NCBI GenBank assembly: GCA_024362935.1
Contig: JANCRA010000025.1
Coordinates: forward strand, 13,852,936 to 13,916,935
Source of the DNA: Setophaga petechia
Taxonomy: Eukaryota; Chordata; Aves; Passeriformes; Parulidae
Direction: 5' to 3'
DNA: 64,000 nt
Positions 44,271 through 57,080 of the stretch are shown here, piece by piece. Positions within the stretch are counted from its first letter, which is position 1, and every line of letters begins with the position of its first letter. The notes beneath the pieces were generated by a model, which saw nothing but the letters and a program-made list of their open reading frames with translations, made no database searches and was not told the origin of the DNA. The translations under genes and the position numbers were made by a program.

Positions 44271-47200
44271 CACTGCCCTGCATGCCTGGGATGCACTTGT
44301 GTGAAATGGAGAGGGCAGCTTCCCCAATGTGGGGACTGTGATCAGAAGGGGGTGGTGGTCATAAAGTAGCCACTGCAGGACTGCCAGAGTGGGCTTATCA
44401 GGAGCCTGGAGAGGAGAACATGATGCACTCTTGTACCCTTTCACTTTAACTTGGCACACCTGGTGTGTGATCACTGTGTCTGGCAATGGGCTACTGACAG
44501 ATCCTGTGTCCAAATAGCCAAAAGAGTGCACTGGGCTCATGGAGCTGGTGCCAAGGCATGTGCAGTAACCCACCCCATCATCTAGGATCACCTGGTGAAA
44601 AGCAGAGAGAAGGAAAACCTGCACTTGACAGTTCTTGAGGAGACACAGTCAAACAGAGACCTGAAGATGCGCTCCTGTACTTTTGAAGCATTATTCTTCC
44701 CTGTCCTCACTGGCACGTGGGCACAAGCCAGGTTCTTTCCTTGCATCTGGCAGGATTCCAGCAATTCAACTTCTTGTTGGCCACCTATTTTTCCCTACTC
44801 CTGCAGTGTCTGCTCCATGAACTGCACTTTGCACATGCTCACAGGGGTGTATTTCCAACAGCTTGAGGAGGACACAGAAGTCATGTCAGTGCCATAACTT
44901 TCTTTTATTATGGATTGAAAAAAAAGGTGAAAAGAGTAATGAAGAGAAAGTCTCCTTGTGTTCTCCAGCCCCTGTGCTATGCCCAAGCTTTCAGCTTCTG
45001 TGATGCTAGTTTGAAATTTATAGTGAAAGGCTGATTTTTATAATGTGTGAGAGAATTGTTACCGTGTTGAAGGCACTCTGTGTTTGATCATTTCATTGCT
45101 AGGGTGAAGAACTAGCATCTATAATTTTTTTGTATCCATTTTTAGTGCTAAGCACTGGGTTGAGGCAACAGAAAAGCTACCTTATAATAATCCAACTCTC
45201 TTCCCTTGCTGCTGCCACTGTCTCCTTCTAGACTTTGCCCATACATGTTAAAATGAAACTGTCAAATTAAGCACATTTCACTGTCATCCAGAGCTAAACT
45301 TGGCAGAGAAGGGCCCTTGGACCTTCTGGCCTAAGTTAACCACGGCTGGCTTCAGCTACCCCAGTAAGGAATTGCTGTGGCATGCAGAACAGCTTTCCCC
45401 TTCCCCGTGGTCCGTGTTGCTGACTCTGTCCTCTTTTTCCCTGAAGACTGGTTGTAGCAGCAATGTCCTTGGAGCCAGCAGGGGGATAAATATCTCCAGC
45501 CACTGCTTTGTCTTTAAAATCTGGCTTCCACATGACAGGCAGCCCAAAATGCTTTGGAAAACAGGTCAGGAGACAGAAGAAATCAAGGAGGATGGGAAAC
45601 AAAAGGGCAGCTTTCAGGGTAATTAGATGGTTTCAGTGCTCCTTCTGGCAGGGAGCATTGGCTGGTGAGACATGACCCCCTGTGCTGACTCCCTGCAGAT
45701 GTGGGTGTGCTGGCAGGGTGTGAAGGGAGAGCAGAGAGAACAGCCAGGGAGCCTTGGGATGTCCTTGTGTCCCTACTGATCTCTGAGATTTACCATCTCC
45801 ACTTCCCAGCCCTTGGATCTGCTCTCCCCACAAGCCAACCTGTGCTATCCTTCTTCCAGTCCCCTCTGCCTCCCTGGATCAGAGCCAGCTCTGTGATTCC
45901 CACCTGTGACTCCCAGCCAGGGTCTCTGGGAGGGTGTTTTCCCCCATTTTATGAGCCATGGGTCTAAAAGTGTGGGTTTGGGGGAGGCAGGGAAAGTGGG
46001 CACAGTGCATGCAAGGTCCAGCTGGAGCCCAGGTACAGCTAGGCTTTAGTGTTGTTAATAGTTGATGGTGTCTGTTGTAAAAGGGCAGTAAGTGAGGCTG
46101 GCAGATCTGTGTCTGGGCTGTTGCTGCAGTAGAAAGTTTGTTCTCAGAGATTTCTGAAGCAAAAGGTATTCCAGTGTGTGGTGGAAGTGGCGTTTAAACA
46201 CATCTGACAGTAAAGATGCTCCCTTCGAGCAATTTCGATATCAGAGCTTGTGGGACTCACTCCTGTGGGCAAAATCCTGCTCCATCAGACAGAGCCTGAA
46301 TGCTGGAGATTGGGTTTGGGCATGGAGCTCAGGGAGGCTTTTTACCTCTTGTGTCCTCCTCTTTGTTTTTGTTTATGGGTTTACAAAGTCAGATTAGCAT
46401 TTCAATGTTGGAGGCAGAGCCCTTGGGCAGTGGTGGAAGGCAGCCTGGTTCAGCAGGTTTGGGATTACTGCTCCTTTCCCAGCAGCAGCGAGGAGCAGAG
46501 CCCGAGGCTTCTCCCTGCTGGGAATGCACCCAAGCTGCAGCCACCCCTCCAGCGTGTCTGAAGGTGGATGGGCAGTGTCACCGGGAAGGGTAATTAGCCT
46601 TCTTTTCTGGCAAGGATAATTGTTTTATTATTTTAAATAATAGTACAAATTCTGGGGGAATAAAAAAAAATAACCCCCCAGGAGCTCTCAATCCAGAAGC
46701 TGTTCACTTTTTCTAGTTGTAGCTGCTGGTCTAATAGGTGTTGCCTGTCCACAAGCTTGGCTTTGCTGTAATCCTGGGAATCTCAGAATCCAGAGCCCTT
46801 TTCCTTTAGTAAAACAGAGTATTGAATAAAAGAGAAGTCCATGCCCCCTTCCTTTCCCTGTTAGGCATAATGCTGTACTCAGTCACACTGGTGCAAATTT
46901 AGGGCAGGTCCAGTGGGTTCAAGTCAATGTACTCCAGACTCATGTTTTAACTGCAGAAGGTAGTGTCTCTTCTGAAACCAGATTTTCTCTTTGGGCTATT
47001 CTGTGTTTGTTCACCAGAGCTGGCTGCTGCTCCATGCAGTACCCAGTCCATGTGCTGAGAATGCAGTGCATGGGAGCAGGCTAAGGTGCTCCTGCAATTC
47101 AAGATTCTTGCATGTGGGTTGAGCTTGCAAACTTGCATTCAACAAGAAGCTTAAAGAGGTATTTTAAGCATAAGAACTTATTTGTGTTTATTGCTTCTTT

Positions 47201-48744
47201 ATTCTGAAGAAAATGTGAAGATCTTTTTGTAATGTTCCCCCAGTTTGATTAAATTGTTCATGTGGCTTTTCTCCCCATGTGCAAATATGGCACTGTATTC
47301 TTTCTTGGAAGACTCTAAAAGAAATCTTCTCAACTTGTAGCTATTAACAAAAAGGGATCCGAGTCTGTGTAAAAAACCATATTTCTTTAGATTTGTTCCA
47401 CCTGCTCAGGTGCCTCAAGTCAAGTTCTGATTTCTTTTGTTCTATATATATATTTTATAACTGCCAGTACTTTGTGCTGCCTCGCTTATACTGGGACACT
47501 GTGTACACACCTTCATTCCTCACTCCCCTGCACATTTCTGTTTGTCTGCTGTCTGGGAGAGGAGTCGTTCGGGGTGCCAATATGCTAAGCTGTTGAGAGA
47601 ATGGGGAGAGCTGAGATGAAGGTATTGTTATGCTGGAAGGTGTTAATTGGTGCTATCAGCCACTTGTTTGATTTCTAGACCATTACAGCAGTCCTTGAAG
47701 TTGTGTCTGAGCCAAGCAAATGGCAGGGGCTCTGCAAGTCCCCCATCTTGTCTTATTTTTGAGTGCTTATTTCCCCACTGCCACTCACAAAAAATAGCAG
47801 GGCTCTCTCTGCACACTTGAGCGGAGAGGAAGTGCCTGGGTGTTGAGAGGAGCTGGCTGGGGGTACTGCACAGAAATTACCACATTGCTTGTGAGCCCTG
47901 GCTTGGCAGGGGATGGAGAGGAGATGCTGAATGGTGTGGGGATATTTCTGGGTTCCTTAGAAGCAGAGGAACTCGTGTACTTGGGGGATGCTTTCTTGTG
48001 TGATGTTTCCTGCTTTAGAGACAGATGCTTGGTATTATTTAGGGCAGAGCCCTCCTGTAGGGTCAGCACCAGATAAAACCACTTATTTGTAGTCCAGGAT
48101 TTCTGCCTGGACAGAGGACAAGTGAGAGTCTCCATTCCTCCCCCTGCAACAGGAGCAAGATCTGCAGCAAGATTTGCAGCATTTCCCCTCTGCAGCCAGT
48201 GGGGAAATGCTCTCTACAGCTGCCCTTTCTCCTATAGCTGGGAAGTAAGGAACCATCCTGATTTCCCTGATTTCTTTTTCTACTTTTTTCCTGGGTGCAA
48301 TAAGAAGTGGGATGGGGAGTAGTACCTGCAGAAGCTTGGAGTCAGGGTGCATTAATGCCTCCCCTTCCATCCAAAGGTCCAAGGTTTGTTGAACATCATT
48401 CAACCATAACTTTGTGTGGACTTCTTGGCATGCATAGAGACACATGAATCCAGCCCCAAGTTCCTGCTCCTGGCATTCCTTCAGTCATGGTGGGTGGAGT
48501 GTTGCCACCTCAGTGTCCCTCCCTGGTGTCATGGCTTTGCTTGCTGCTTTTCCTGAATGTTCATGCTGTGCACCTGGTTTTGTGCTATGACATCTGTGGA
48601 AAATGGAGTGAGAGAAGGCAGCTGAACGCAGAGGTGGTGCTAAATGGAGGCTGAGAGCTTGGAGGTTTAAATGACCAGTGAGGACCTTTATGAAAGTCAG
48701 TCAAGACTTGATTTCAGAAAAGACTGATAAGGGAGCCCCAATAT
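44271..48744 (+). other. CECR2: CECR2 intron 1, no exon seen
   Basis: Unique intronic sequence. Near 45120-45170 weak text could be an old SINE or LINE remnant but is not assignable. No exon was found. Confidence 0.55.
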
Positions 48745-48830
48745 AGAATAACAAAAACATACAGTCAGATGGACCTCTGGAAGTCTCTTATCCAACCTCT
48801 GTTGGATTCAGGCTGTCACCAGCAGTAGGT
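48745..48830 (-). mobile_element. Possible CR1 3' UTR remnant
   Basis: GACCTCTGGAAGTCTCTTAT followed by CCAACCTCTG resembles the antisense CR1 segment GACCTCTGGAGATCATCTAG then TCCAACCCCCTG. Short and diverged. Confidence 0.5.
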
Positions 48831-51800
48831 CAGGTTAACCATGGTCTGAAGATTGCATAATTTCTCTGTTCTTTTCTATTCTCTGAATGCTTTTCTTTCC
48901 CTTTTCCTATTCCCCCAAAAGAGAGCCGAATTGTGAAAAGAGTTAAGAGATTATTTAGCAATGCATGGTCTAAAACTGCTGAAATTCAGCTTGGGCAGAA
49001 GGGGAACTTTTAGTCCTGAAGCAGGGATACACCTTTTGCTAGTATTTTTTTGAAACTCCATTTGAGCTGTGGCTGACAGTAAGTCAGGGTTGGAAACTGC
49101 CAGTTCCTTTTTTCATTCTGTAGGGAATAGTTTGCCTTTGAGGGATGGTTGCTGCTTGTGCAGGAATACCTTACTTCAGAAGTCATTATGCAGGCACTCC
49201 AAATGAGACCTGTGGGTAAGCACCACACAAAATAGCAGCTGTTGCCCTGAGAGAAATGCCTTAGGCCAGACAGGAAGATTTTTATTTGTTTTATTGTTGA
49301 GAACAGATAGCCAAGGGTTCTGGCCTTTGGTCTTTTAATACACAGCTTGTTTTCATCCACTCCTACATGCCTGAAATCTGTGTGATTATCTGGTCTCTAA
49401 ATCCCTATCAGCACCTCCACAGGTGTTCCAGTGCAACTCTTTCTGGGGCTACACTGAAACAGGTCAGGCAGCTGATCTGGACAGTGGATAAAAAACCTAA
49501 AACACCTCAACTCCCATTCCCTCCAGTTATTTTTTGCCTGGATTAGTTTCATGAGGTGGCTTATAGAGTGGCCTGGCAAATAGTTGTGCCAGCCATACCG
49601 TGCTGTGGAGTTTGGATAAGCAGTGGGGATGAGCAAAGGGGCAAGAATAATTTAGTGTTCAGAGTGGACTGTCATGTCAGACTGATCATGCAGGCATTTA
49701 TCACTGTCAGTGGAAAGAAATTGAACTTGGAGAGATGAGAGGAGTCTATTTTAGAGTGACATGAATCACTCTGAAGGTGTTCCCCTCGTTTCTCCATGGA
49801 TGATGATGGGGAACTGAGTGTACCAGCTCTGACAAGACATCAAACTTAAAACCTCACTTTCTGACTCTTATATTTAATAATGAAAGTATTGGCATGCCTG
49901 ATTATTGTTTGTAATGCTTCACCTTCAGTGCTGTTGTAAATACAGGAAGTATTACCAGCTGTAAGCAGAATCCCAAACTTCCTAGCAGGGCAGTTGTGAG
50001 CAATAGTGATGCCTTGAAAATCCAGCTGCCAACCATGTAAGTGGTTGAAGAGCTAAATATTAGCTTTGTGGGGGGAAAAAAGCACTTTTAACCACTGCCC
50101 ATTGCCTCTTACCTTTGGTAAGGCTGCCCAGAAAATGGTGGTGTGTTCCTGCACACTTTTCAGCATTTCTGTCCTGCAGTGCTGCATTCCAAGACCAATA
50201 TTAACTGCTAATGTAATTTATATTTGAGCTCAAGTGGTGGTGATGGTAGAGAAAGTGCCTGCTTCAAATCACCACTGTGACATGAGAGTGAGGGGTTTGT
50301 TTTACATTATTGGGGTTTTTTTTTGTGTTGAAACCAATGCTAAATGATTACAAATTCAGTTTCTTGACAGGAATCACTGCAACCTTTAATTCAGCCTTGT
50401 ACCTGTAGATGATGATTGGTTTTAATTACAGGGTGGTATGTTTTTTCCATGGGCTTGCTCTGTATGGTAGGTGGTGCTGAGAGTACAAACCAGGGCTGTG
50501 CACTGAAGGAAGCTGTTGGCTGTGTGGTTCTCACCTTGTTTGCTAAAGAAGCTGGGAAGTGGGCAGGATATGAGAGATGAAGGCTGCCACAGGGAAAGAA
50601 AGGATGTCTGTTGGTTACAGGAGGGTGTAGTGCTTTATCTGTCTAGCCAGAGGCAAGGCAGATGTGAAGTCCAGAGCTTTCCCCTCTTCTGCCCTTAGAG
50701 ATGACAGCTCCTTTTCATCCACCAGCTCAGCTTTGTGGGGCTGTGCTTGTGCAGGGAGGAGAGGGAATGATCCGGGTTTCAGAAGCTAAATTTTGGTTTG
50801 TTTCTCTTTTTCAACAGAAATTACTTTGGTTGTCTGGCTTCCAATAAAGCCCTTAAATGAGTGGAATAGGAGTAGGAATGGAGGAATAAGGATAGGTTTT
50901 TCCAACTGTAACATGCTGATATTAAGTTGCATTCTCAGTCTCAGCACTAGTTTTTTGCAGACTTATGACTCTGGGTGTGTTGCTTATGCCTCATTTCTCA
51001 CAAGAAATCTTAATTTACCTGGCTGGGCAGTGATGCTGTCCCCCAGAGCAGCTCAGGAGATGTTCCTCTCCTCAGCTGTGTGCTTCACAAACTATTGTGG
51101 GAGCTGGGAAAGAGCTTAGGTGAAGCCAAGGGGGGCTGGCATAAGTTACTGCATCAGCTGAAGCACAGAGGGCAAAGGTTCCTTCACCCATCATTTGTGC
51201 TCCAGAGCTCCAGCTTGGGGCCTGGCTCCTTCCATGTGTCTCCATTCCCTGCAGCTGGTCATCCAGATGATCCAGTCCAGGACATGTTTTTCATTTGCTG
51301 AATTAGCCAGCTGAGGAGCAGCCGTGGGTATTGGCCAGCACAGGGAGCCCAGCCAGGGAGATGTGTTAAAAATGGCAGAGCTGAGTTTATGTCAGTGCTG
51401 CTCTGGCATTTCTGGTTCAGCCTGAAGCATCCTAACTGTATGGCCAAATTTCAGCTTTAGGAAGTGTTGAATGTTTGGTGCTGAAGGTGGGATTGGGAGC
51501 AGTGCTGCAGGGAAGAGCCAGCCTCTGTCACAGCTTCTCTGGTGGCCTCGGATAAGGCACCACACTCCTCCCTGCTTTCCCTGCCTCTGGGGTGTATTGC
51601 TGCCTGCCCACCTTCTCCCAGCCCTAGGAAAAATAACAGTTAAGTCTCTGTTGTGTTTTAAATGCTACCATAAAAATGCCAGGGATGGGGCTTGTGGGAT
51701 TCTTTTTGGAGGTGAGGGGGACAATCTCAAATAGAGATGCACCTCTTAAACAGAGAGGTGAGTTTTGCTGGTGTTATCCATTTTTCCCCCACCAATTTCT

Positions 51801-54800
51801 CATTTGTCAAAGCAGATTAAAAGTCATTAACTTGTAAATAGATTGAGAAAAAAGTTAATGCTTGTTGGATTGAGATGCTGTGGGGAGGCCACCCCAGAAA
51901 AAGGTCTGTGAAGCGATTAATGGCTTATTTGGTGGCCAGGCAAGGAAGCAATGTGGCAAATTAGGCATAGGGATACATGAAGAATAAGAAGGATAAAAAT
52001 CAATATTGAACAGCTGTCTTTACTTCCTAGTCTCACACTCCCATGTACTGAATGCAGCGTAATGGAGATGTGATTACTCATTTTATTACTATTGTAAAGG
52101 GTTTGAATAATGGGGCAGACCTCAGGTTGGTTTTATTGTCCTGAATGTAGCATTTCCCCCTTCACACACTGTCACCTGAACCATTGCAGAGTCTGCAGCC
52201 TGCACAGAATACATGAACAAAGTAGGAATAAGCGAGGCCGTGCAGCAATGTAAACCCTGAAATACACCACTTAACAATGAGTGAAGAGTGGAATAAAGCT
52301 TTGCTTGTCCTCATTTGGGGGAGGACAGGAGGGAACAGGGGAAAAAATGAGTACTGAGGCTACTGGAATTGAAGGAGCTGGGAATGGAGGGAATTGCCTG
52401 GATCAGCAGTGTGCAGAGTGCCTTACTACTGGTGGCTGATTTGAAGTGTCCTGGTATCAGATGGCTTTCTGACTGTGTGATCACTAGCAGACTCAAAGTT
52501 GTAGGATTTGCAGCTCAGACTCAGAAGACAGCTTATTTTTCTGATATACATCTGTAAGACCTAACTTTTTTCTTTTTAATAACGTAACGATTGTAGTCTC
52601 AACAGATTGATGATTGCAAAAATGCAAATTTCTGTATGTCTGATGAGGTCGGCTGTATGGGGTGGATGTTGTCAACAAGCTGGCTGGTGCTGCTGCTGCT
52701 CCAGTCTCTTCAGGGATAATAGAATCTGGGAACAATTAAGAGGCAGAGTAATCAGTTCCTGGGGGCAGGAGCGTACCCTCTTGCTTTTCAGCATTCCCTT
52801 GGCTGACTCATGAACTCTGTTGATTGACTTGGGAAGCAAATGAATCCAGCTCTCCTCCACAAGGAAGAGTTATGGAGGCAAGGTGGTGAGAGGAATACAT
52901 CAGATCTCAGGCAGCTTCTGCCCTCTGTGCTGTGAAATGTGTGGAATTTACAATGGTTACTTAGCTGCTAAGCAAGTGGGATTTTTTTAAACTTTGTTTT
53001 TGCCCTTAAGCCCTGTCCATCCTTTAAACTAAGGACTACAACAAGCTATAGCTGGGAAAAGCTCACATAAGCACAGAGGACAGTCTTGGCAGCTTGCTAG
53101 AAAACGAACTGTAACTAACTATAATTGTCCAAAAACGTATGCAGCCATAAGATTTGCAAGCACTTTGTAGGGGCTTTGGTAGATGAAGGAAGTGGTGTGT
53201 TTAGATTCCCATCTCCTTGGGCTCTCCTCTGTTATTCAGCTGTTCCCCAGCTGGCAGCTGAGACCTTTAGGGTGCAGGTACACATCTCTAATGCACTCTG
53301 TTTCCACATTTCCTTCCTCCCAGGAGTCCTGAGTGTCCGTGGCTGGTTAGTGAGCGCAGGCAGGCAGGATCCCTGGGAGCCAGGCAGGATCTGGTCTCAC
53401 AGGTGTGGTGCAGAAGGGTGAGGTGACGTGCCACAAGCCTGCTGCGTGACCCTGGGCAATCTGCAGCACAGGCCAGATCCTCCCTCTTCCAGCCCTACAT
53501 GTGGGGAACACCAGAGCACTTAAAGCACGAGAGTGCTCAAAACGTTCCTTTTTTTCCTTTAGCGTTACTTAGTTCTTTTGCCAAACGGTCTCTTCTTTCT
53601 TCTTTTGATTTTTAACTACTCTGTTTTGATGGTGGTGTGCTCTAGGTAGTTACTCATCTCCGAGGCACATGGGGAATAAAAGCTTGCAGTACACCAGAGC
53701 GTGTGCAAGGCAGGGATGGGCTGCACGAGCAGGACTCGCCCCTAACCAAGTTTGGTTTGTGGTATCTTGCATTCTAGGATGAGAAAAAGGCCAGTGCTAA
53801 AAAATACTCCCAGAGGCTGAGTGTACTGGTGACAGGAGAAGCCGCTGAGGGAAGGAGAGGAGACAAGCCCATGGAAAATAAGCTCCTGCTCCCTCAAAGA
53901 CGTGCATGCAGAATGATAGCGGGGTGGGTGTGGGGGCGTGTAAGCAAGTAACATCCCAGAGGCTGGAAGAATAAAATGAAAAGGCAGCAGGATCAGCCCG
54001 CAGATGAAAGGCAGCCCCTTTAACATTTGCTCCCGGACTCCGGCAACTCTCAGCAGTTGGCTGGAGACTAAGCTGGACGGTCCTGTGGAGCTCCAACAAA
54101 GGGACGAAACAAACCCCCGTCCCCCGGGGCCCCCCTCCCCGACAACGCGTGAAACAACTTGATAAATGATTGCTCTGTCAGGGGACCAGGGGATGGAGAC
54201 GTCTGGGAGTGCAGGGGGAATGTATCTAATTCAGGCATCAGGGGAGCTCAGGAGGGGTGGGAGAGGGGAGCAGGCCAAGGGGCAGCGGGATGGGACTGTG
54301 AGGGTCCCCTGCCTTGGCAGCAAAATTAATAAATACGGCAGAGTGGGAAGGGGTGAGTGGCTCTCTGGAGAGGTTTCTGGGGAGCAGGCTGTCGGGGCTT
54401 GGGGGGCTCTGGTGAGTCCCCCTGGCTGTGCCCTGCCTCCAGCCCCCATGCTCGCATTACCTCATTTACTGGGGATGGCAGGAAATACAAACCTCCCCCC
54501 AGCTCCCAGCCCGTCCAGCCCGGGCTGCTGATAGCATTGAGAGCTGCAGAAACAGGAGCCCATGCCCTGGCTCTATTCAAGGGAACATTAATTACCCTAA
54601 AACAAAAACAAGAGGAGTTCACAGCTGGGGCCCAACACTTCAGATTCCCCCTCCCTCTGTCCCTCCCTCTCTCCTTCCCTGCTGCTCCTCCAGTTTGTGC
54701 ACACCAGCTATTTCTACAGCCTCCCCTCCAAAATGACTGAAACTGGGCCTGAGCATCCTTGGTGCCCCAAACTCTGCCAGCAGGGTTTGTAGGGGCTGTG

Positions 54801-56699
54801 CAGGCATCTTGCAGGTAGAGATGGTCCAAGGGCTGGGCCTGTGCTCTGAGAGGAGTGGTGTGCCACCACCACGCACCCAAACCAGGCTGTGTATTCTGTG
54901 AAAAGCTGTAGCAGCTGGAATAACGAGCATGGCCCTACATGGTCCAGAAATCAAGCCTTGGGTGGCTTACCCTGGCAAGTACAGGAGGGAGCAGTGGGGA
55001 AACTTCAGGGAGTCCTGCTGGAAGAAAATAAGGATTTGGTGGTGGTGTGTTTTTCTCCCTCCCCCTCTCTGGGAGTGGAGCAGAGAACTTAATTTAGAGC
55101 CCTCCCGAGCTGCTGGTTAATAGACGCTTGATCCAGGAGGCAGCTGCTGCCACCACTTGCAAGGTGACCCAGAGCCCTGTTCCAGCGTGTCCCAGGCCAC
55201 TATGTCATGAGCACCAGTTGCCAGGAATAGAGAGTGCAGCAATGTGTATAAATAAATAAAATAGGGTTTGAGTGTGCTTCTGTGTTCGGCTGATGAAGAG
55301 GAAGGGCCTGGCTTCAGGAGAACTGAATGCTGAGCTTTGTTGTTGTTCTGGTTGCTGTCACCCATCCAGAGAAGCTGGCCCCAAGCCTCACTCTTGGGGC
55401 ACATCAGCAAGAAACTATAACAAAAATAGGTAAAACATGAGGAGGAGTGTTCTGAAACATGTGGAGGGCAGTGCCTGCCAGCTGTCAGCTTCCTGTCTTC
55501 ACAGGGCAATTTGATCTCCCCCGGAGTTGCCCTTCCCCTTCTCTCTGCTCCTACCCTGCCATGCTTTGGCACAGGCTGAGGTGGCTTGCCTGCAGCAGAA
55601 GCAAGCAAGCTTCCCTCTGACTGTGCACTAAAGACTAAAACGCCTGAGTCTTCAAAACCCTCTAGGACCTCTTCTTGTGTCTCCAGAAAATTACCAAATA
55701 CCTCATGGTTTGTTGGAAAATAATTTTTTAACATCTTCAGTTGTGGTGTGAGAGCCGTGAGAGGAGCACGTGGAAGTGCTGGGGTGAGCAGCCCCTGCCA
55801 GAATGCAGCACCTGGAGTGTGTTACTGCAGGGTAGCCACTGGCATTCATTTTGGGTTAAGTGAGATGGTGTTCAGCTCAGTTAAGCAGACCTATTTATAA
55901 TGTGGAGTGGCCTGGTTCGAGCAGGGCTGCAGATTAGGAGGAGAGGAGATAGGGAATTAGTCAGCCCTGTTAATGCTTTACCTGGCAGTGAGGAGGAACT
56001 GTGGATGGCTGTGCCTGCTTTCCCCCTGGCAATGCAAAGGCCACCAGTGCTTTGGTTTGTCACAGAGATCACTGTCAGCCCTGGTAACCCCTCAGACTTC
56101 ACTTTTACAGGTTGCCAAAGTTGCCCTGTGTCAGAAAAACCCAATGTGTAGCAAGATTCTTTGTGCTATTTGGATTGTTGAGAAAGGAGGGGAGAGTAGA
56201 AAGAGGTTTACAGAGTAATGTCTTCACAGTCTTTTTCTGTACTTTGGTTTATTTCTTGTGGACAGTGAGAATAAATAGCCACTAAACCCACAAAAAATAA
56301 TTATACAAGCAAGGCAAAGAATTATGATCTTTTTCATCACTTGCATTGGGTTGTAGCACCTACACTTATTCAAGTGTAACACAGGATACTTTTTAGAATG
56401 CAAGACCCTTTCCCAGTCTAGCAGGGAACAAACACTGGATTTTTGCAAGTGTATACAACAGTCAGGAGTGTAGGCAGACTTCTTTTTTTCAACTTGGGGC
56501 AAGTTGCCAACTCGTTTAGACCATCATCAAGCATCATGATGTAGAACTCCACCTTTTTCCCCAACACCCTTGCCTAATAATCTGGACAATAACCTTTGCA
56601 GAAGGCCAGAGGGGACAGCTGAATGCAGTAGTTTCTTCTAAAGCCCTTGCAATACTACCAGAACTTGGAGTCTTACATAGTGATAGTTGTTGGTTGATG
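48831..56699 (+). other. CECR2: CECR2 intron 1, no exon seen
   Basis: Long unique stretch. AT-rich text at 51810-52110 could be conserved non-coding DNA. From about 53500 to 55130 GC rises and a small CpG-containing segment lies at 54020-54150. No exon matching CECR2 exon 2 and no other recognisable coding exon was found. Confidence 0.55.
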
Positions 56700-57080
56700 G
56701 TTTTGGGAGAGGTTTTTTTTGTGTTTTCTTTTTTTTTTGAAGGAAGTAATTTCCTTCACAAAAGGGAAGTATTTTTTCATGCAAGACATAATTAAACTGG
56801 AATTCATTGCCACAGGATGTTGTGGATGCCAGAAGTTGAGATAGGTTCAAAAAGCAATTAAACAAATTCATGGAAGCGAAGTTCATCGAGGGCAATTAAG
56901 CACAAAGATACAATCTCTGGCACAGGAAGTCTTAAGCCACAGCTTGCTGGAAGCTGGTAGGGGGGAAGCCTTATGGTATGCTTGCACCATTCTTGCACTC
57001 ACCAGCATTTGCTGCTATAGGGACAGGATGTTGGGCTCTGTGGACCTTTGGTCTGGCCTGATCTGGCAGATAGATTCATC
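56700..57080 (+). mobile_element. Ancient CR1 LINE 3' end, sense orientation
   Basis: The text CATAATTAAACTGGAATTCA, TTGCCACAGGATGTTGTGGA, CAAAAAGCAATTAAACAAAT, TCATGGAAGCGAAG and GGGCTCTGTGGACCTTTGGT, then CTGGCCTGATCTGGCA, follows the 3' end of the old CR1 families shared by turtles, crocodilians and birds. Order is complete but divergence is substantial and no frame is intact. Confidence 0.88.
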
